Shown here: in pieces, positions 1 through 9,370 of the stretch
How the letters are laid out: each line of letters begins with the position of its first letter
How positions within the stretch are numbered: the stretch's first letter is position 1
Assembly: GCF_001274875.1 (NCBI RefSeq)
Contig: NZ_CP010899.1
Span: forward strand, 372,001 to 436,000
Source of the DNA: Spiroplasma kunkelii CR2-3x
Lineage (GTDB): Bacteria; Bacillota_I; Bacilli_A; Mycoplasmatales; Mycoplasmataceae
Reading direction: 5' to 3'
DNA length: 64,000 bases
Notes under the pieces: model-generated
The model's input: only the letters and a program-made list of their open reading frames with translations
Databases searched by the model: none
Told to the model about the DNA's origin: nothing
Program-made: the position numbers and the translations under genes

Positions 1-426
1 TATGGTTTGCAATATAAAAAAATTGAAGAACAAAAAATCGGTTATAATGTTTTTGAATTGCAAGCACAAAAAGATAATGATATGTACCGATATTATGATT
101 TTAATTTTGGTATTTATAACTGACAAGAAATTAATAACGGTGGGTTGTTCCCCGATAAACAATGATGACAAGTTCAATATATAACTCCTAAAGGTTGATG
201 AGATTTTGGTGCTCATATTAAAAATGCGGTGATTTGGATTGTTAATACTATTCCGGGAGTTAAACAAGTTAACGAGTTAGCGAGTGGTGTTGGCAAGGTT
301 TTTGAGATAGTATATAGTTTTTTTAGTCAAATATTTGAGGTATGAAAATTTAATCCAGCATTGTATAGTACAATAACAAATATTTTTTTATTAATTATAT
401 TTATGAAATTTGTACGATTAATATAA
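1..426 (+). pseudogene. Plectrovirus ORF1 (adsorption/minor coat-like) C-terminal part
   Basis: The reading frame is open from the window edge to TAA and uses TGA as Trp in five places (for example the WW pairs near residues 51 and 64). The end has a hydrophobic segment (residues about 122-138), as expected for a filamentous-phage minor coat protein anchored by its C-terminus. Near-identical copies lie on the minus strand at 29.9-30.5 kb and 45.3-46.6 kb. In Spiroplasma virus SpV1 the largest ORF (ORF1) has this kind of protein. The gene start is outside the window, so it cannot be said whether the full gene is intact. Confidence 0.85.
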
Positions 427-428
427 AA

Positions 429-455
429 AAGGAACTGTTATTTAGTTCCTTTTTG
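429..455. terminator. Bidirectional terminator between ORF1 and lipoprotein gene
   Basis: A ggaact/agttcc hairpin is flanked by A and T runs, directly after the ORF1 stop and before the convergent lipoprotein stop. The same hairpin recurs at 29.90 kb and 45.25 kb beside the other ORF1 ends. Confidence 0.8.
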
Positions 456-887
456 TTATTTTCAGTCAATAATTTCACCGGTGTTTTTGTTAATGGTTGG
501 TAATTGTGGTTCACCAACGCTATCTCAACGATAAACAGGAAAATTAATTCCATATTTTAAATGTTGTCAGTATGTATAGTGATTTTTTATAAAATTACTA
601 TCAAAATAAACTTTTTCGCAAATATATTTATCAATAATTTGAATATCAGTAATTCGAATATAAAAATATCATTTATTATTTGGTTTTGAAAACTCACTTT
701 CTCTATTATTATTTTCAATTAATTTTCAATTACTATCTTTTGGTGGTTGTTGTTGATTATCTGGTAGTTCTGGTTTATTATTCCTTCTACCGTTTTCATT
801 GTTATTTGGTTTTTCACAACTAATTAATGTGGTTGTGCTTGTTGCTGTTAATCCGATTACTCCTATTATGCTAAGTCATTTTTTCAT
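456..887 (-). CDS. Plectrovirus-associated lipoprotein, intact copy
   Basis: A 143-residue protein. A signal peptide of about 23 residues ends in the lipobox L-I-S-C, so a diacylglyceryl lipoprotein is expected at the membrane surface. An Asn/Pro/Gln-rich linker follows, then a C-terminal domain with a PVYRW motif. It converges on plectrovirus ORF1. Truncated copies of the same gene lie beside ORF1 fragments at 29.8, 34.0, 45.1 and 56.9 kb, so it travels with the virus. The C-terminal part resembles the lipoprotein at 20.5-21.05 kb. Function unknown; superinfection exclusion or surface change are inferences. Confidence 0.85.
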
Positions 888-1006
888 ATAGATTACTCCT
901 TTTTATTGTTTTATATATAATTGATTTTATCATATATCAATTATATATAAATTATTCGTATTAAATATTAAAAATTTTATAAGTTAATGAAAGGTATATA
1001 AATGTT
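888..1006. promoter_or_regulatory. Virus-derived leader/promoter region cut by IS30
   Basis: An AT-rich stretch that matches the lipoprotein-transposase intergenic region of the 6.4-kb provirus (57.1-57.2 kb). It carries TATAAT-like boxes toward the lipoprotein. The viral similarity stops near 985, where IS30 sequence takes over and the viral transposase is missing. Confidence 0.5.
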
Positions 1007-1798
1007 ATGTATAGTCATTTAAGTTTTATAGATAAAATTAAATTAGAACATTTTTTTTATTAAAAATGTTTTTAAAAAAGAATGGTAAACAGAATATTTC
1101 TGCAATTGCTAAATGTTTAAATAGACATCGTAGTACTATTTTACGAGAAATTAAGAGATTTAAAACTATTAATGAATATAGTGCTTATAAGTCAGATAAA
1201 ATGTATTATGAGAAAAGAAAAAAGAATAATAAAATATGTAATTTTACAGAAGAACAGATTAATTTTATGAAAATTAGACTTAATAAATATTGTGATTCTC
1301 CGAAAGAATTTATTTATCGTTATTTTTTAAAATTTGGTGTTAAATTTTCGGTTTTTGTTAAAACATTGTATAAATGAATTTGTTTAGGTTTTTATGGATT
1401 TTTAAAACAAAATTTACGATATCATGGTAAAAAATTTAAAACAAAAGGAAAAAAAGATAATCGTGGTAAATTAACTAATTTTAAGTCAATTTGAAATTTA
1501 ATTGGGAAAATTAAAGGCGTAATAACTGACAGAGGAAAAGAATTTAGCAAATGACGAGAAATGGAAATCTTTGCTGAAACACAAGTGTATTTTTGTGACG
1601 CTGGTTAAACCACAACAAAAACCTTTAATTGAATATATGAATAGTGAATTAAGAAAATGATTTTCTAAGGGAACTGATTTTAGTAATGTTACTCAGAAAC
1701 GATTAGATTGGGTAGTTAATGATGTAATTAATGAAAAACTTCGACCGTGTTTAAATTGAATAAGTGCAAAAGAAGTATTTTTACATAATATTAAATAA
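1007..1798 (+). pseudogene. IS30-family transposase, degraded
   Basis: It starts with an ATG at 1007 (MYSHLSFIDKIKLEHFF). A frameshift in the T run near 1051-1058 moves the body to the frame starting at 1066. The N-terminal HTH region shows RHRSTILREIKRFK. The middle of the DDE domain is deleted (a jump from NFKSIWNLIGKIKG to VITDRGKEF). A TAA in the CDAG context near 1606 and a further shift follow, before the C-terminal RPCLNWISAKE motif and the stop at 1796-1798. Other relics lie at 15.6-16.5, 31.0-31.6 and 59.9 kb. Confidence 0.85.
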
Positions 1799-2274
1799 AT
1801 TTATTAATAAAAAAACTTAATAAATTATTTTTAGTGTGTAAATATATTTAAAATATAAATAAAAATTAAAAATATTTTTGATTTTTTTAAATTTATGGTT
1901 GATTTTTTTAATTTTTATAATATCATTTAATTAATAAAGATTTGTTGCACTTCATTTTACACGTTTCATTATAAATGTCTTAATTACGAAAAAACTAATA
2001 TTAGAAACGAACGTCCTGGCTGAAATAAATTGGATGCTATTTATTAATGCATTTTAATGTACTTTGTCGTTTTTTAGATTTAATTTATTTGAAAATTAAT
2101 AAAAAAGCGGTGTACTTAATCTAACGATAGAACTGGTCTTAAATCTATATGGTTTCCACATTTTTTTAAGATTAATTATATTTTAATTAAGCATTAATTG
2201 TATTATAATATATTATAATTATATTATTAAATATATTATTAAAATAAATTATTAATATTTAGTGAGGCAGAAAA
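1799..2274. other. Intergenic region: IS30 3' flank and hpt leader
   Basis: The first about 170 bases are the shared 3' flank of the IS30 relics (ending near a TTGTTGCACTTCATTTTA segment, also at 31.8 and 60.2 kb). From 2010 to 2165 the sequence is less AT-rich and unrecognised. The last 100 bases are very AT-rich with TATAAT-like boxes that may serve hpt. No gene is seen. Confidence 0.5.
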
Positions 2275-2862
2275 ATGAAGATACACCCCCTTGTAAAAGA
2301 AATTTTAATTACTACTAAAGAAATTGATAAAAAATGTTTTGAATTAGGACAACAAATTAGTCATTATTATCTTAATGAATATCCAACAAAAGATAATACG
2401 ATTTTATGCTTAGGATTATTAAAAGGATGTATTCCTTTTATGGCAAAATTAATTTCTCATTTAGTTGGTATTGAATGTGAAACGGAATATATGGTTGTTT
2501 CATCTTATTTTGGTGATATTAAGAGTAAAGATACCCCCCAAATTTTACTTGATTTACCAATCCCAATAACAAATCGCGACATTTTATTAGTCGAAGATAT
2601 TATTGATAGTGGTAAAACAATTAAAATGATTAAAAACTATTTATATCTAAAAGGAGCACGTAGTGTGAAAGTTGTTACTTTATTAGTTAAAAAAGCTGCT
2701 CAGAAAGTAGATTTAGCTGCTGATTGATATGGATTTGATGTTCCACCTGCTTTTTTAATTGGCTTTGGTTTAGATTATCAAGAATGTTTACGTAATTTGC
2801 CATATATTGCGATTGCTGATCAGAAAAAATTAGCAACATGAAAATGAGACATAAAGGACTAA
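2275..2862 (+). CDS. hpt: Hypoxanthine phosphoribosyltransferase
   Basis: A 195-residue cytosolic enzyme of purine salvage that joins hypoxanthine or guanine to PRPP to give IMP or GMP. The PRPP-binding loop is visible as [13 protein letters not shown] (about residues 103-115). The C-terminal part [20 protein letters not shown] matches the flexible base-binding end of the family. Three Trp residues are TGA. A weak SD (gtgaggcag) precedes ATG 2275. Length is normal. Salvage is essential in mollicutes because they lack de novo purine synthesis. Confidence 0.93.
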
Positions 2863-2900
2863 TAGATAATTAAATGATTTAGTTATCATTGGAGGAATAA

Positions 2901-3557
2901 ATGAAAAAAGTAACGACAAGAATGATTACAATTAATAGTATTATTATTTCAATTTTTTTATTTTTTGCTTTAGTTCCATCATTAGAATATATTACGATTG
3001 GTCCAGTTAGTTTAACCTTAATGCATATTTTATTTTTAATAGGAATGTATGCTTTATATATTACAATGAATTTAAATTTAATTTGAGCATGTTTAATTTA
3101 TGGTTTTATTTTTGGTTTATCCTCATTAATTCAAACATTAATTTCACCAGGTCTAACTAGTTTTATTTTTCTTAATCCATTGTTTTCTGTTGTGCCACGG
3201 GTTTTAATGGGATTTTATGTTGGTATTTTAGCTTATTTTTTAACAAAAACTTCGGTTAAAATTGAAACAAAAATTTATACTAATCAAATTACAGAATTGA
3301 CTTGATACCAACGACATTATTTAAAAATTTATAATATTATTATTGCTTTTACTGCAGCTACGTTAAATACTATTTTTGTTTTAGTTTTTATTTATTTTAT
3401 TGGTCCTTTAATTTATACTGACTCAGATCAACAACGCTTTTTTCACACTTTTACTTGAATTATTTTAGCAACAAATTATTTACCAGAAATGTTGTTAGCG
3501 GTTGCTATTTTTCCACCAGTTGCATATGCATTAAAAAAACTTTATGATAATAATTAA
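2901..3557 (+). CDS. ECF transporter S component (folate-type candidate)
   Basis: A 218-residue protein with about six hydrophobic segments and an N-terminus of the type seen in ECF S components (TRMITINSIIISIFLFFALVP, then a PVSLTLMHI motif). Such proteins bind a vitamin and use a shared EcfA/T module. The FolT-like start suggests folate, but the substrate cannot be proved here. A strong ggagg SD lies 38 bases after the hpt stop, so co-transcription with hpt is likely. Two TGA codons encode Trp. Confidence 0.7.
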
Positions 3558-3984
3558 TATATTGAGTTCACTTTCAGTTTGAATTGCATTATTTAATAGA
3601 AAATTATAAAATTAAAAAAGAAAGAAGCAAAAAAACAGTAAAACAATCAACAGACCTTATTTTTATAAAAATTATTTTATTTTTGTTATTATCTCCAATT
3701 TGATATTTTTGATATCTATTATCATAACCATTAGCTTATTTTTTAATCGCTTTCGTTCATCAAATTAGTTTACATCGCAATTATAAAATAATAATAATGA
3801 ATGACTAAATATTATTGTAATTATTTTGTTATTAATTTTTTGTTCATTTATTATTGCATTTTTATTTTATTCTTTAGCGCAATACTTACGAATTTATCAA
3901 ACATTGCCTAATGCGTTAAGTTCTTTATTTGGTTTAACATGGATTATTTTATTTTTTCAGAAAGTTTTAAAAATTAAATCTTAA
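3558..3984 (+). pseudogene. Decayed membrane protein
   Basis: Hydrophobic coding traces appear in three frames (for example SPIWYFWYLLS, PLAYFLIAFVHQISLHRNY and WLNIIVIILLLIFCSFIIAF), broken by TAA codons and at least one frameshift near 3805. The last piece ends with IILFFQKVLKIKS and TAA at 3982-3984. The original family is not recognised. Confidence 0.6.
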
Positions 3985-4034
3985 TTATAATGAAGTAAGA
4001 TAAAATAAATGGTATAACAGAGAGGAAGGTTTGG

Positions 4035-4721
4035 ATGAAAAAGAAAATTTCAATTTTAAGAGATTCACTAACTTTTGGTTATTTACCGATGGGAACTGGA
4101 AAAATGGCAGATGCTGATAATTAACCACTAAAATTAGAAAATTTATTAATAAAATATTATCAAACAGGAGAAATTGAAATTCAAACTGATGCCCAACCAG
4201 GACGAACAATTATTAAGCTATTAATTGATTTTGATTTTCTCCAAGATAATGGAATGGACAATTTATCAGTTTTATATAAAAAAACACATCCAATTGATTT
4301 ATTCATGATTTTTTTAGGAACAAATGATTATTTTGGTTATGATGCTTATGCAAAATTAAAAGAAATCTCAGATTATCCAATTGAAACAAAAATTGTTGAT
4401 TCATTAGGGGAATTGATTAATAAAATGAAAGTATTGCATAAAGATAATAAAGAAGAAGTGAATTATCATGTTTTAGTAGTTTGCCCACCAAAAGTATTAA
4501 CATTGCATGATGGTGAATTGTTGACATCCTTACCAGAAGCTTATAAAAAATATTGTGCAAAATTAAATATTCCTGTTGTTAATTTACAATTATCAGCAAA
4601 TCCACATCCCGAAGATCAAAATTAATATGATGGTATTCATTATACACCAATGGAAACAATGCTTGTTGCCCAAACCATTTTTGATGTTATTGTTGCAAAA
4701 AATTTATTAAATTTAAATTAA
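4035..4721 (+). pseudogene. SGNH-family hydrolase/esterase pseudogene
   Basis: The frame starts at ATG 4035 and reads ISILRDSLTFGYLP, a damaged GDSL block I in which the G before D has been lost. Block III survives as LGTNDYF and block V as DGIHYTP with Asp and His. Two in-frame TAA codons (4122-4124 and 4623-4625) interrupt it. An ancestral cytosolic SGNH esterase of about 228 residues is inferred. Fragments could be made but the catalytic Ser and Asp/His would not be in one chain. Confidence 0.85.
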
Positions 4722-4758
4722 TTTTAGTAAAAAGCAATTAGAAAGGAATTAAACATAA

Positions 4759-5334
4759 ATGATTATTGGTGTTTATGGTTATATTGGAGCAGGAAAAACA
4801 AGTACCTGTGAATACTTACAAAATAAATATCATTTTACTTATTTAAATGCGGATAAAATTGCAAAAGAAATTATGCAAGAGCCAACCGTTTTGCTTTTTT
4901 TAGAGCAAACTTTTCCGGGAATAGTTATTAATGGTGTTCTTAATCGTGAGCGTTTACGAAAAATTATTTTTACTAATCCTCTTGCTAATAATAAGTTGAA
5001 TAATTATTTATGACCAAAAGTTAATCAACAAATTATTACAATTATTAATAATAATCCAAACCAAAAATTTTTAATTGAAGCAATTGGTTTAAGCACATTA
5101 GCGCTTTCTTTTACAACAAAAATATTTATTACTGCTAATAAAAAGAACATTATTACGCGAATTAATGCTCGTGATCAACAATCATCAGAACAAATAGAAC
5201 AGTTATTAAAAATTCAAGCAAATTTTTTTAAACAGATAAAACCCGATTATAAAGTAACCACTAAAAAATCACTGTTAGAACTGTACCAAGAATTAGATAA
5301 GATAATGGAAGACATATTAGGAGATGAACAATAA
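4759..5334 (+). CDS. coaE: Dephospho-CoA kinase
   Basis: A 191-residue protein that catalyses the last step of coenzyme A synthesis, ATP-dependent phosphorylation of dephospho-CoA. The P-loop GYIGAGKTS is at residues 7-15, followed by the substrate-binding NADKIAKEIM (residues 34-43). The lid arginines lie in ITRINARDQQ. An rRNA-type SD (gaaagga) precedes it. Its stop overlaps the rsmE start by one base (TAATG), so the two are translationally coupled. One TGA encodes Trp. Confidence 0.9.
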
Positions 5335-6089
5335 TGCACCGTTTTGTTGCCAATCAATTAGAAAATAATTACTTTATTTTAGCTGAAGATGATGTTAAAC
5401 AAATTAAAAAAGTTTTGCGTTTAAGACACCAAACACAAATTATTTGCATTTATAATGGTGTACATTATTTAACGATATTAGAAGTACAAACACCACAAAA
5501 GTACTTATTTAAATTAATTAAAAAATTACAGCAAAATCATGAAAGTCCAATTAAAGTACGATTAATTGCAGGTCTAATTCGGAATGCAAAATGAGATTAT
5601 TTATTACAAAAAGCAACAGAATTAGGAGTTAATGAAATCACTCCCTTTCAGTTTAGTCGTTGTGTGGTACAATTAAAAGGTGAAAATAATTTTAAAAAGA
5701 TTGAACGTTGAAAAAAAATTTGTAAGGAAGCAGCAGAACAATCTTACCGTAATCAAGTACCATTAGTACATGATGTTGAAAGTGATTTAAAAGTGTTACA
5801 ACAATATCAAAGTGATGTTAATCTTGTTTGCTATGAAAACGTTGCAGAAACATTATCAATAAAACAGTTTTTACAACAAGATTTTAAAACAATTACAGTT
5901 GTAATTGGCCCTGAAGGTGGATTTACTCCACATGAAATTGCGGTTTTATCTTCATATCAATATTACCCCGTTTCATTAGGACAACGAATTTTACGAGCTG
6001 AAACAGCACCAATTGCACTTTTAGCAATGATTATGTATGAAAAAGAATTAATAGGAGAAGGCAAAGATGACAAAAGTAGTATCGATTAA
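5334..6089 (+). CDS. rsmE: 16S rRNA (uracil-1498-N3)-methyltransferase
   Basis: A 251-residue SPOUT methyltransferase that modifies U1498 of 16S rRNA with SAM. An N-terminal PUA-like part (residues 1-70) is followed by the knot region. The SAM-binding motifs IGPEGGFTPHE (about residues 190-200) and SLGQRILRAETAPIALLAM (about 214-232) are complete. ATG overlaps the coaE stop. The 3' end overlaps the next gene by 23 bases, suggesting one operon. Two Trp codons are TGA. Confidence 0.93.
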
Positions 6090-6636
6090 AGCACTAGTTA
6101 GTGTTGCAAATATAATATTATATACAGCTTTAGTACTAATTTTTCTAATTTTAGGATTACAAAAATGAGATATTGCAGCAGTAACTGGCTACAAAATTGG
6201 CTATGTTTTAATTGGTTTTGCTATTATTATTTTTATTATTTATCATTTAGTTCGTATTCATGAGTTAAAAAAGACACCATTTCAATTATTACATAAACAT
6301 ATTATTTTTATGAAATTTTTTTATATTGGTCAATATTTGATTTTTGTGATTAGTTTATTTTTTTTAATTTTAGCTAATACAAAAGTTTTAAATCCAGCCC
6401 AAATTTGTATTTTTTGATATGTATGATTTCCAACAGTCTTTGTTTGTACAATTGCTTGTTCAATCTTGGAATCAATTGTTCGTGTTGAGGAACAAATTTT
6501 TATTGTTAAAAAAAATTGACAAGATTCAGAACAATGAGCAAAAGAACAGGAAAAAAATAATACTGTTTTAACAAATCAGCAACAAGCAAAAAAGAGCGAA
6601 AATCCTTTCTTTGATGATGATAAAAATAATAATTAG
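6067..6636 (+). CDS. Conserved tetra-spanning membrane protein
   Basis: A 189-residue protein with four hydrophobic segments (about residues 12-30, 40-58, 78-98 and 112-132) and a charged, Gln/Asn-rich cytosolic tail. ATG 6067 lies inside rsmE, so it is probably co-translated with that gene. A strong terminator follows 40 bases after the stop. No domain is recognised, so only an integral membrane role can be stated. Confidence 0.75.
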
Positions 6637-6669
6637 TTTATAATTTGTAGAATAAAGGATGAAGTAGGA

Positions 6670-6705
6670 CAAAAAAACCGACCCTTATTGGGTTGGTTTT
6701 TTTAT
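6670..6705 (+). terminator. Rho-independent terminator of the coaE operon
   Basis: Stem accgaccc/gggttggt with a 5-base loop, followed by seven T residues. Confidence 0.85.
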
Positions 6706-6740
6706 TTAAAAACAACCATAAAAAGGAGATGAAAAAAAAT

Positions 6741-6857
6741 ATGTCTAAAAATACTTTTATTAAATGTAGTAAATGTGGAACACCAAAGCAGTTTCATACA
6801 GTTAACCATCGTGAAAAAACAGAATGATTTGAAGATTTTTATTACACTGAATATTAA
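6741..6857 (+). CDS. Small CxxC protein
   Basis: A 38-residue peptide with one C-x-x-C pair (CSKCG, residues 10-14), so half a zinc ribbon. It has an excellent SD (aaaggag, about 11 bases upstream) and one TGA Trp. It sits just after an operon terminator and before the phage-like module. It could be a short zinc-binding protein or the remains of a longer one. Confidence 0.6.
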
Positions 6858-7190
6858 AATTTTGTTTTTTTAAAACCTTAAATTTTATAAAACAACTTTA
6901 AAAATTAAATATATTGGCTCTACAAGTGTTTAATTTAAAATTACATATTTTTTAGGGAAGGTTCCCCAACAAGGCATTTCCGCCGGCATGAAACCATTAG
7001 AGCTGTTAACTTGTTTTTTTGCGATTTTGTAAATTAATGACTTTGATTAAGATAGACGCGTAGTGGTGCATTCATAACTATTAATTGCAAGGACAAAAAT
7101 AAAATCGTGTGCGTAGAGGTTAAATAACTTTTAAGAACTGGGTAAGGATTTCTTAATTAATCTACTAGTGGGGACTTGATGAGGAGGTAC
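6858..7190. other. GC-richer intergenic region, unexplained
   Basis: No open frame of note is seen. The part from about 6955 to 7190 is clearly less AT-rich than its surroundings and contains local words such as gccggc and gacgcg. A short coding-like run (REGSPTRHFRRHETIRAVNLFFCDFVN split by no stop) ends at TAA near 7037. It could be a decayed foreign gene or a structured RNA; neither can be shown. Confidence 0.4.
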
Positions 7191-7195
7191 TTAAT

Positions 7196-7245
7196 ACTAC
7201 AAGTAACTACAAAATGTAGAACATTGTAGTACTTTGTAGTTAATT
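7196..7245. promoter_or_regulatory. Helically phased TGTAG repeats, likely operator
   Basis: TGTAG words recur every 10 bases (7215, 7225, 7235, and TGTAA at 7245), preceded by two CTACA words also 10 bases apart. The outer arms AACTACAAA (7205-7213) and TTTGTAGTT (7233-7241) form an inverted repeat. It stands directly before the first gene of the phage-like module, the usual place for a repressor operator. Related TGTAG words lie at 9.90 kb before hup. Confidence 0.55.
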
Positions 7246-7265
7246 GTAAAAAGGAGAATTTAAAA

Positions 7266-7429
7266 ATGACTATGAAAAAGAAACTTTGTTTAAAAAAAGA
7301 TATTGGGGTTATTGCTTTACATGTAATAAAGAAAATGAAGAAGAAATTGAAAATAGATTGATTAAATACACACTTGGACAAGATGAAATTACCCACGAAC
7401 ATTGAGCATTAAATACTAAAAAGAATTAG
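7266..7429 (+). pseudogene. Small phage-type protein, frameshifted at its start
   Basis: A good SD (aaaggag) points to ATG 7266, but that frame gives an atypical Lys-rich peptide. The neighbouring frame gives a balanced protein (DYEKETLFKKRYWGYCFTC, CxxC motif, ending WALNTKKN at TAG 7427-7429) that has no start. A one-base deletion in the first codons explains both. If intact it would have about 54 residues. Confidence 0.6.
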
Positions 7430-7442
7430 GAGGAATTAAATT

Positions 7443-7616
7443 ATGGAAAAAAGATACTTATTAGTAATGAAATATGAAAATGAAGTTATAACTAAATCAT
7501 TTTATACATTAAAAGAGGCAAAAATAACTGATAAAGTTGAAAATCAACAAGAATGATTAACAACTATTATTGATTTAGAAGATGAAAATATTGAATGACA
7601 AGGAGAAGAAGAATAA
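7443..7616 (+). CDS. Small acidic phage-type protein
   Basis: A 57-residue acidic protein (MEKRYLLVMKYENEVITK...) with two TGA Trp codons and an aggagg SD. It starts 14 bases after the preceding small gene and 6 bases before the next one, the dense packing typical of phage early operons. No family is recognised. Confidence 0.7.
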
Positions 7617-7621
7617 ATAAT

Positions 7622-7867
7622 ATGAAAGAAATTAGAAATTTACAATTATCAGCATTTCAAAAACAAGTTATTAATAAATTAGATGATGAATACTGCTATG
7701 AAATTTATACTTATGCATATGATGAAACAATTAAAATTTTTAATAAAAAAATGGAATTAATAATCACAATAAATAAAAGGGATGACTCTGTATCAGAAAA
7801 TAATCGCCTAGAAGATTATAAAAAAAGAATTAAATTATTAGAACTTATATTAAAGGAAGAAAAATAA
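7622..7867 (+). CDS. Small charged phage-type protein
   Basis: An 81-residue charged protein (MKEIRNLQLSAFQKQVINKL...) ending in a predicted Lys/Glu helix. ATG 7622 was chosen because an upstream start at 7595 would overlap the previous gene and lies inside its acidic tail. Its stop is followed at once by the next ATG (7869). Function unknown. Confidence 0.7.
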   Translation: MKEIRNLQLSAFQKQVINKLDDEYCYEIYTYAYDETIKIFNKKMELIITINKRDDSVSENNRLEDYKKRIKLLELILKEEK

Positions 7868-7868
7868 T

Positions 7869-8162
7869 ATGAGTAAAAATAATATTATAAGATTTAGTAT
7901 TGATGAATTTTATGAAAAATATCAAACCAAAGAAGATGAAAATTATTCTAAATATGATTTTACCGCAGGTCATTATTATGTTGAAAATGATTGATCATTA
8001 AATTTTAAAGAATTACATCTTGATAAATATAATATTGATGAATTTAAACAGTTAATTGAAGATTATGATAATAATCGTAAAAATTGAGAAAAAACCGAAA
8101 TTTGTAAAGATTGTGAAAGAAGAAAAAGAAATCAAGAATCTTGTAAAGAAGGGAATGAATAA
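7869..8162 (+). CDS. Phage-type protein with C-terminal Cys cluster
   Basis: A 97-residue protein (MSKNNIIRFSIDEFYEKYQ...) with a C-terminal CKDCERRKRNQESC cluster that could hold zinc. Two TGA codons are Trp. It lies between the other small early genes with 1-2-base gaps. No known family is recognised. Confidence 0.7.
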
Positions 8163-8163
8163 T

Positions 8164-8259
8164 ATGTATAAAGATGAAAATGGAAATATTTATACTGAAG
8201 AAGTTTTATTTAATGAAGCATTAGAAGAATGTCATTCAGAAGAGAGTGCTTATATATAG
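8164..8259 (+). CDS. 31-residue phage-type peptide
   Basis: MYKDENGNIYTEEVLFNEAL... with ATG two bases after the preceding stop. It may be a real small protein, or the N-terminal part of the next, broken gene. Its end (HSEESAYI) runs into the recT relic, so a fusion by deletion is likely. Confidence 0.5.
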   Translation: MYKDENGNIYTEEVLFNEALEECHSEESAYI

Positions 8260-8820
8260 TCCACGAAAATTTATTATATTTAAAGGTGGAAAGTTTAAAT
8301 GAGATGCAATAAATTCTTGTCCTAAAATACATGAAATTAATTTTAATGCAAATACGAGTGATTTTAATGAAATTATTGGTGCATATGCTTTTGCAAAAGA
8401 TAAAAATGGAAATTATCAAGGTTGGAAATTATCAAGGTATTTTATTAAAAAACAGATATTGAACGATTAAAAAATAGTAGTCCGAGTGGAAATAGTGAAT
8501 ATTCACCTTGAAATAAATGATCAAAAGAAATGTTGGAAGCAAAATTATATCGTAAATTAGCATTAGAGATAGGGCTTGATATATCTGATATTGATTTAAA
8601 TGAAAAATAAATTAAAGAAGATGGTAATTTTGAATATATTTCATTTAAAGATATTGATGTCGCCAAAAATAAGGGGCAAATTAGCGATAAACCCTTATCA
8701 AATAATATAAAATAATTTACCTTATATTATCCAGAAATAGCTGATAATGTAGTTAAAGAAGATGATATCTCAAATGTAAAACCAGTAGTTAATAATAATG
8801 ATAATGTATATGCATGATAA
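8255..8820 (+). pseudogene. RecT-family recombinase relic
   Basis: The first frame carries SPRKFIIFKGGKFKWDAIN and DFNEIIGAYAFAKDKNGN, the central strands of phage RecT single-strand annealing proteins. A frameshift near 8440 leads to KTDIERLKNSSPSGNSEYSPW and EMLEAKLYRKLALEIGLDI, the C-terminal helix region. TAA codons at about 8608 and 8713 interrupt the tail. The N-terminal third is missing. In its phage the protein would anneal ssDNA during replication. Confidence 0.65.
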
Positions 8821-9283
8821 AATGGGGATTGATCCATCAGGAACTGGTACTACTGGTATTGTTGTTTACAAAGATAATAAACTTATTATAAAAGAATTGT
8901 ATGATAATAAAGATTGAAAATGTCATGCTAATTATATTATTGAAATTATTTGAGAATATTTATATCAAAATGAAATTATAAATATTGAAAATTGTTTATA
9001 TACAAATAATAATGGTTCAAAAGACCGCGATGATTTATTAAGATTATTAGGTGTTGTTGAAAAACAATTTTGATATAATATTAATTGAGTATCTCCACGC
9101 CACACTAAATCTGTTGTTAAAAATATAGAAAACTTAAGTAAATATAATGATAGTTGTAAATGAAAATATGAAAAATATACTAATTTAACTTATAATAATA
9201 TGGTAAAGGTTGAAAATATAATAATGAGAAAAATATCTCATCATTTACGAGATGCAATTATTATTGCTAATTATGAAAAATAA
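8810..9283 (+). CDS. RuvC-like Holliday junction resolvase (phage type)
   Basis: A 157-residue protein starting at ATG 8810 inside the tail of the recT relic. GIDPSGTGTTGIVVY at residues 6-20 is the first RNase H-fold strand with the catalytic Asp. The C-terminal SHHLRDAIIIANYE gives the last acidic residue of the family. Five TGA Trp codons. Phage resolvases of this kind debranch DNA before packaging. It overlaps the next gene by 11 bases. It looks intact although its neighbours are broken. Confidence 0.65.
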
Positions 9284-9370
9284 TTTAGGAAAATTAATAC
9301 TTGGTAATCCATTGGAAATATTAAAAAAAATACCCGATAAAAGTATTGATTTAATAATTAATTTAATATT
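9273..9370 (+). pseudogene. Phage DNA methyltransferase, N-terminal stub
   Basis: The first about 32 residues (MKNNLGKLILGNPLEILKKI then PDKSIDLII) match the start of N4/N6-type DNA methyltransferases, just before the usual DPPY motif. The frame then passes into sequence that belongs, on the other strand, to a membrane-protein relic, so the gene was cut off at about 9366. Confidence 0.6.

Noticed and set aside
6900-7060. Possible tmRNA or other known structured RNA
   Set aside because: No tRNA-like ends, no CCA, no tag-peptide frame and no recognised consensus; left as unexplained.
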